A program made the translations under genes and the position numbers. A stretch of DNA of 6,482 nucleotides from VBCK01 sp035511515 (GTDB lineage Bacteria; Pseudomonadota; Gammaproteobacteria; Burkholderiales; Burkholderiaceae_F): contig DATKFG010000062.1 of the NCBI GenBank assembly GCA_035511515.1, positions 1 to 6,482 of the forward strand. The letters are read 5' to 3'. The notes beneath the pieces are model-generated. The model did no database searches and was not told where the DNA came from. It was given only the letters and a program-made list of their open reading frames with translations. The number at the start of each line of letters is the position of its first letter. The first letter of the stretch is position 1. Positions 5,533 through 6,482 of the stretch are shown here, piece after piece.

Positions 5533-6333
5533 ATGACTCGCGCGGCGCCGGCTCGCCTGCTGATCGCCATCGCGGTGGCGTGCCTCGCCTTGGCGCTCGC
5601 GCTGCGCGCGACGGATACTGACCGGGCGCTGTTCCTCGCGATCAACGATGCCGCGTGGCGGTGGGTGCCGCCGGCGCTGGTCAGCTCTGTCACCATCCTG
5701 GGCCATGGCCTGGTCGCCACCATGTTGCTGTCGCCGACGCTGCTGCGCGGAACGAACGTCTTGATGGCCGGCTTGTTCGCGACGCCCGTCGCGATGGTGC
5801 TCTCGTGGGGGCCCAAGGCACTGATCGATTCTGCCAGGCCCGCCGCGGTCCTGGACCCGGCATCGTTTCACATCATCGGCATGCGGCTGGCTGGGCACAA
5901 CTCGTTTCCCTCCGGGCATACGATCACCGCGTTCCTGGTCGTCGGCGTGCTGCTGGCGGCCCACCGCACGATGCGGTTGCGCTGGCCCGCGGCGGCGGCC
6001 ATCGCACTGGCCGGGTTCGCGGTGGCGTTGTCCCGCATCGCGGTCGGCGCCCACTGGCCGTCGGACACGCTGGGCGGGGCCGGGCTGGGCCTGATGGCCG
6101 GCGTCGCCGGCGCGCAGGCGCAGCGGCGCTGGCCGATCTCGAGTCCGGCAGCGCGGCTCGCGCTGGCGCTGGTTGTGCTCACCTGCGCCGGCACGCTCGC
6201 GCAAATCGATGCGGGCTATCCGATGGCGCGACCGCTGCAGCTCGCGCTGGCGGCCGGCGGCGGCCTCGTGGCCGTGATCGCGCTGTGGCGCGCCTGGGCG
6301 GCCCGCACTCGGGCCGCGCGCAACCCCGGATGA
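5533..6333 (+). CDS. PAP2-family membrane phosphatase
   Basis: This 266-residue integral membrane protein carries all three parts of the type-2 phosphatidic acid phosphatase signature: K95-x6-R102-P103 (KALIDSARP), P126-S127-G128-H129 (FPSGHT) and S167-R168-x5-H174-x3-D178 (SRIAVGAHWPSD). H129 and H174 are the expected catalytic histidines, with the active site facing the periplasm. Membrane segments are likely near 8-24, 48-70, 76-92, 131-144, 152-166, 180-195, 206-223 and 236-255. Family members remove phosphate from lipid phosphates or from undecaprenyl diphosphate. Because the next gene is an ArnT-like transferase starting within its stop codon, a role in recycling or producing lipid-carrier intermediates for envelope sugar transfer is a reasonable inference. 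Substrate choice among undecaprenyl diphosphate, phosphatidylglycerol phosphate and lipid A phosphate cannot be settled here. The C-terminus extends some 70 residues beyond the last catalytic motif, with two extra membrane segments. Confidence 0.93.
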   Translation: MTRAAPARLLIAIAVACLALALALRATDTDRALFLAINDAAWRWVPPALVSSVTILGHGLVATMLLSPTLLRGTNVLMAGLFATPVAMVLSWGPKALIDSARPAAVLDPASFHIIGMRLAGHNSFPSGHTITAFLVVGVLLAAHRTMRLRWPAAAAIALAGFAVALSRIAVGAHWPSDTLGGAGLGLMAGVAGAQAQRRWPISSPAARLALALVVLTCAGTLAQIDAGYPMARPLQLALAAGGGLVAVIALWRAWAARTRAARNPG

Positions 6334-6482
6334 GCCAGGCCATCGCGGCCGATCGCCGCCTGCCGGCCGCCGTGCTGATCGCCGCGGCGCTGCTGCTGGT
6401 GCCGGCGCTGGGGCTGCCGCCGCTGTTCGATGTCGACGAAGGCGCATTCGGCGAGGCCACGCGCGAAATGCTGGCGAGTGGC
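6330..6482 (+). CDS. ArnT/PMT-type glycosyltransferase, N-terminal fragment cut by window edge
   Basis: Only the first 51 residues are in the window and the frame is open at the edge. A hydrophobic segment (12-29) is followed by PLFDVDEGAFGEATREMLAS (31-50). That is the first periplasmic loop of ArnT-like, GT39/GT83-type transferases, in which the Asp-Glu pair (D36-E37) helps bind the lipid-phosphate sugar donor. Full-length relatives run about 500-600 residues with some 12-13 membrane segments. They move a sugar such as aminoarabinose from undecaprenyl phosphate onto lipid A or another acceptor. The motif here has Ala where many relatives have Arg (DEGAF versus DEGRF or DETRY), a variant I recall from Burkholderiales. 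The ATG overlaps the PAP2 stop (ATGA), so the two are probably translated together. Donor and acceptor cannot be told from this fragment. Confidence 0.85.
   Translation, partial: MSQAIAADRRLPAAVLIAAALLLVPALGLPPLFDVDEGAFGEATREMLASG

Noticed and set aside
5290..6447. A 385-residue minus-strand frame across PAP2
   Set aside because: Antisense to a gene with all three PAP2 motifs; the product is low-complexity Arg/Gln/Gly.

Overview
The window is GC-rich (roughly 70% by eye), densely coded bacterial chromosome. Protein families, codon use and intergenic repeats point to a betaproteobacterium, probably Burkholderiales. Supporting signs are a CYTH-CHAD protein, a SWIB protein with a histone-H1-like Lys/Ala tail, an HNH protein of the type common in that order, an ArnT-like transferase with the DVDEGAF variant motif, and CCCTC/CCCGC-type dispersed repeats. 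This placement is inference, since no rRNA or other marker is present. I see no tRNA, rRNA, CRISPR array, insertion sequence or phage gene.

Layout from left to right: (1) 1-154 is a non-coding tail made of inverted dispersed repeats. (2) A minus-strand pair follows, an MFS permease (2982 to 1732) and then a CYTH-CHAD protein (1735 to 155), joined by a 4-base ATGA overlap. (3) A short divergent region (2983-3069) carries a good sigma70-type promoter reading right, whose -35 box overlaps the MFS start codon. (4) A plus-strand pair follows, a small lipoprotein (3070-3276) and an HNH nuclease-fold protein (3273-3926), again with an ATGA overlap. (5) A perfect 20-bp-arm palindrome (3922-3964) fills the gap to the next, convergent gene. 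(6) On the minus strand lie a SWIB-domain protein (5163 to 4795) with its own terminator, and then a cytosolic trypsin-fold protein (4721 to 3966) with a GTG start. (7) A 369-base divergent intergenic region (5164-5532) has two operator-like inverted repeats exactly 30 bp apart and a palindrome-rich promoter area. (8) On the plus strand lie a PAP2 phosphatase (5533-6333) and the start of an ArnT/PMT-type glycosyltransferase (6330 to the edge), joined by a third ATGA overlap.

The functional modules look independent. MFS plus CYTH-CHAD is a transport and (poly)phosphate-related unit. Lipoprotein plus HNH is a conserved-looking pair of unknown purpose. SWIB is a likely chromatin-associated protein. 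PAP2 plus transferase fits lipid-carrier-linked sugar transfer to the envelope. Nothing here is clearly a new system. The most useful leads are the tandem operator at 5389-5433, the trypsin-fold protein without export signal, and the lipoprotein/HNH pair.
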